Of a stretch of DNA of 6,007 bases, positions 5,995 to 6,007 are shown in pieces. The translations under genes were made by a program, and so were the position numbers. Source of the DNA: Hyphomicrobiales bacterium (GTDB lineage: Bacteria; Pseudomonadota; Alphaproteobacteria; Rhizobiales; Xanthobacteraceae); assembly GCA_016210825.1 (NCBI GenBank), contig JACQTM010000316.1:1-6007 (forward strand), read 5' to 3'. Positions within the stretch are counted from its first letter, which is position 1. Each line of letters starts with the position of its first letter. Below the pieces are notes generated by a model. It was not told the DNA's origin. It worked only from the letters and a program-made list of their open reading frames with translations, and searched no databases.

Positions 5995-6007
5995 ATGCTC
6001 ACTTGGC
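5995..6007 (+). CDS. Possible start of a further lysis-cassette gene, 3' end outside window
   Basis: An ATG one base after the holin-like stop opens M-L-T-W, and a GAAG-type weak ribosome site lies just upstream at 5984-5990. Only four codons are visible. The close spacing matches the rest of the cassette, and proteins beginning MLTW followed by a membrane segment and coiled coil are remembered from comparable rhizobial loci. The call rests on position alone and could be wrong. Confidence 0.35.

Noticed and set aside
5574..6002. 142-residue open frame on the minus strand
   Set aside because: It lies opposite the holin-like gene and endolysin end, with low-complexity acidic and polar sequence and no credible ribosome site or family.
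1..6007. CRISPR array, tRNA, rRNA or insertion sequence
   Set aside because: Reading both strands showed no regularly spaced direct repeats, no tRNA-like cloverleaf, and no transposase or terminal inverted repeats; nearly every base is inside a supported gene.

Overview
The window looks like the distal end of a gene transfer agent (GTA) or prophage gene cluster from a GC-rich alphaproteobacterium, most likely Hyphomicrobiales/Rhizobiales-like. The placement rests on three things: a GTA_TIM/Phage-tail_3 'megatron' tail protein, a DUF2793 tail protein, and a GH108 endolysin followed by a holin-like protein with a C-terminal LRIVTTG-type ending. These families occur together mainly in alphaproteobacterial GTAs and related prophages. 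All supported genes lie on the + strand and are tightly packed, with no gap over 90 bases between them. The species cannot be named from the sequence alone.

Tail tip (1-4143). The window opens inside a very large baseplate/host-specificity gene, homologous to gp15 of the Rhodobacter capsulatus GTA. Its reading frame runs open from base 1, so the N-terminus lies upstream. A DUF2793 protein follows after 9 bases. It is a mosaic, with a DUF2793 head, a tail-fibre-like middle module and a small beta-rich C-terminal domain.

Junction (4144-4825). A short alpha/beta hydrolase with a GHSYGG nucleophile motif sits between the tail and lysis genes. Behind it is a well-formed intrinsic terminator (4780-4812), whose T-run ends one base before the ribosome binding site of the next gene.

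Lysis cassette (4826-6007). A 32-residue membrane microprotein with a strong Shine-Dalgarno sequence comes first. It is followed without a gap by a GH108 N-acetylmuramidase with hydrophobic C-terminal segments, then a 100-residue protein with three predicted membrane segments (holin-like) whose start overlaps the endolysin stop. A further gene may begin at 5995. These genes are chained by stop/start contacts and are probably translationally coupled.

Inferred working order: the tail proteins recognise and penetrate the recipient envelope; the endolysin and membrane proteins release particles from the producing cell. The hydrolase could help at either step and is the least understood member. 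Nothing here is a wholly new system. The points most worth checking are the microprotein, the hydrolase and the terminator placed directly before the lysis genes.
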